Source of the DNA: Sulfuritalea hydrogenivorans sk43H
GTDB taxonomy: Bacteria > Pseudomonadota > Gammaproteobacteria > Burkholderiales > Rhodocyclaceae
Assembly (NCBI GenBank): GCA_945870205.1
Contig: CAMBRI010000008.1
Coordinates: forward strand, 1 to 43,862
Length of the DNA: 43,862 nucleotides
Direction of reading: 5' to 3'
Shown here: positions 42,961 through 43,862 of the stretch, piece by piece
Position numbering within the stretch: position 1 is the first letter of the stretch
How the letters are laid out: each line of letters starts with the position of its first letter
Position numbers and translations under genes: made by a program
The notes under the pieces: generated by a model
Told to the model about the DNA's origin: nothing
Databases searched by the model: none
What the model saw: the letters and a program-made list of their open reading frames with translations, nothing else

Positions 42961-43641
42961 TTAAAAGATTTGTTTTACGTCGCTGAGCTTGACCAGCCCC
43001 AGCCGTCCGAGATCCAGTGTCACGCCCTGGCTACTGCGATTGATACTTGATACTCCTGTCATTTCCAGCGCACCCGCCGCCACTTTTTCCGACCCGCGCT
43101 TGGCCAGAACCGAGACGCCGTAGCCGCCATTAACCGCAAGCACACCGGCATCGGTCTTGCCATCCCAGGCGAAGTTGTGCATTCCGGCATCGAGATTGCC
43201 CAGGTTCAGGTTTCTCATCACTATTCCATTGAGATCCTTGATGGTGACGAGCACCTGATCCGCCGCCGACGACAGTTCGATGCCACCCACCGCGCCGCTG
43301 TCGCCCAGTTGCAGGCCGCTGCCGCTCACCATGACCTGATGCCCCACCAGTGCAGCCGCCTGCATGGCCTCGCCATCGACCGTGCTCGACAGAAGCTTCT
43401 GCAGGGTCGCGTTGAGCTTTTCGATTCCATCGACGGTGCTGATCTGCGCCAGTTGCGAAGTCATCTGGGCGTTGTCCATCGGATTCAGTGGATCCTGATT
43501 CTTGAGCTGGGTCGTCAGCAGTTTGAGGAAGCGATCCTGTGCTTCACCGGTGGTGCTCTTCGCCTTGGCGGCAGTACCGTTGGCCGAATCCACCAGGGCC
43601 TGGGTGCTGCTGGACAAGCCGGAAATTGCGTTGGTCGTCAT
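42961..43641 (-). CDS. flgD: Flagellar hook-cap (scaffold) protein FlgD
   Basis: 226 residues. The hook-cap N-terminal motif is clear: DRFLKLLTTQLKNQDPLNPMDNAQMTSQLAQISTVDGIEKLN. The rest forms the FlgD Ig/Tudor-like part (VLVTIKDLNGIVMRNLNLGNLDAGMHNFAWDGKTDAGVLAVNGGYGVSVLAKRG). FlgD caps the growing hook and is later replaced by FlgK. AAGGGAG lies 7 bases before the ATG, 20 bases after the flgC stop. Confidence 0.97.
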   Translation of the reverse strand: MTTNAISGLSSSTQALVDSANGTAAKAKSTTGEAQDRFLKLLTTQLKNQDPLNPMDNAQMTSQLAQISTVDGIEKLNATLQKLLSSTVDGEAMQAAALVGHQVMVSGSGLQLGDSGAVGGIELSSAADQVLVTIKDLNGIVMRNLNLGNLDAGMHNFAWDGKTDAGVLAVNGGYGVSVLAKRGSEKVAAGALEMTGVSSINRSSQGVTLDLGRLGLVKLSDVKQIF

Positions 43642-43661
43642 CTCGTGCTCCCTTCAGTAAT

Positions 43662-43862
43662 TTATTGGCCAATTGCCAGAGTTTTCTGGATCAGCGACTT
43701 GGCGGTATTCATGACTTCCGCGTTGTTTTGATAGGCACGGGACGCTGAAATCATGTTGACCATTTCATCGACCACATTCACGTTCGGCATGGCGACATAG
43801 CCCTGTTCGTTCGCCGCGGGACTCGCCGGGTCATAGGTCATGCGCAGCGGCGCCGTGCTGTC
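43662..43862 (-). CDS. flgC: Flagellar proximal rod protein FlgC, C-terminal part
   Basis: The gene runs off the right edge; the last 66 codons and the TAA are visible. The C-terminal signature NEQGYVAMPNVNVVDEMVNM and then SASRAYQNNAEVMNTAKSLI is that of FlgC, a rod subunit. It is followed 20 bases later by flgD on the same strand, so the usual flgBCDE order is expected to continue outside the window. Confidence 0.95.
   Translation of the reverse strand, partial: DSTAPLRMTYDPASPAANEQGYVAMPNVNVVDEMVNMISASRAYQNNAEVMNTAKSLIQKTLAIGQ

Noticed and set aside
1-43862. Search by eye for tRNA or rRNA genes, CRISPR arrays, insertion sequences and phage genes.
   Set aside because: Nothing convincing was seen; the window is almost fully occupied by motility and signalling genes.

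Overview
The window is an almost unbroken flagellar and chemotaxis island from a GC-rich, polarly flagellated-type proteobacterium. I place it in the Betaproteobacteria, probably Rhodocyclales or Nitrosomonadales. Reasons are the CheZ-containing chemotaxis set, the betaproteobacterial look of CheV, CheA, FliF and FlgE, and the use of FleS/FleR with sigma-54 promoters rather than an FlhDC-type scheme. The taxonomic call is inference from gene content, not from a marker gene. No tRNA, rRNA, CRISPR array, transposase or prophage gene was seen.

Layout. (1) 1-4353, plus strand: the end of a CheV-like protein (open at the left edge), then cheY, cheZ and cheA. (2) 4435-7731: an uncharacterised coiled-coil/J-domain protein and, convergent to it, a SEL1-repeat protein. 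(3) 7979-10118, minus strand: a methyl-accepting chemotaxis protein preceded by a secreted single-Cache-like protein. (4) 10385-16930, minus strand: a diguanylate cyclase, a membrane-linked methyltransferase, an HD-GYP phosphodiesterase with an upstream lipoprotein, and an adhesin-E-like/alpha-carbonic-anhydrase fusion. (5) 17073-20037, minus strand: fliE, fleR and fleS. (6) 20203-31845, plus strand: fliF, G, H, I, J, K, L, M, N, O, P, Q, R. (7) 31865-43862, minus strand, transcribed from the right edge: flgC (partial), D, E, F, a second flgE-like gene, flgG, H, I, J, K, L and a small lipoprotein.

How it works together. FliE/F/G and FliM/N form the rod base, MS ring and C ring. FliH/I/J and FliO/P/Q/R form the export ATPase and gate. 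FlgC-FlgL form rod, rings, hook and junctions. CheV, CheA, CheY, CheZ and the MCP set the switch. Several promoters can be read directly. Sigma-54 -24/-12 elements lie before fliE (17437-17452), fliK (26049-26064), flgK (35659-35674) and the diguanylate cyclase (12214-12229). A nearly two-way element lies between fleS and fliF (20081-20098). A sigma-28-like promoter (16963-16989) precedes the carbonic-anhydrase fusion. The surrounding c-di-GMP and envelope genes therefore appear wired into the flagellar transcription hierarchy.

Most unusual points: fliH has no canonical start codon but has an ATT with a Shine-Dalgarno sequence exactly where the family N-terminus should begin, just after an odd 571-base fliG-fliH gap; a complete second flgE-like gene lies between flgF and flgG; CheZ carries two N-terminal copies of a motif resembling its own C-terminal CheY-binding tail; and an adhesin-E/carbonic-anhydrase fusion appears to be under FliA control.
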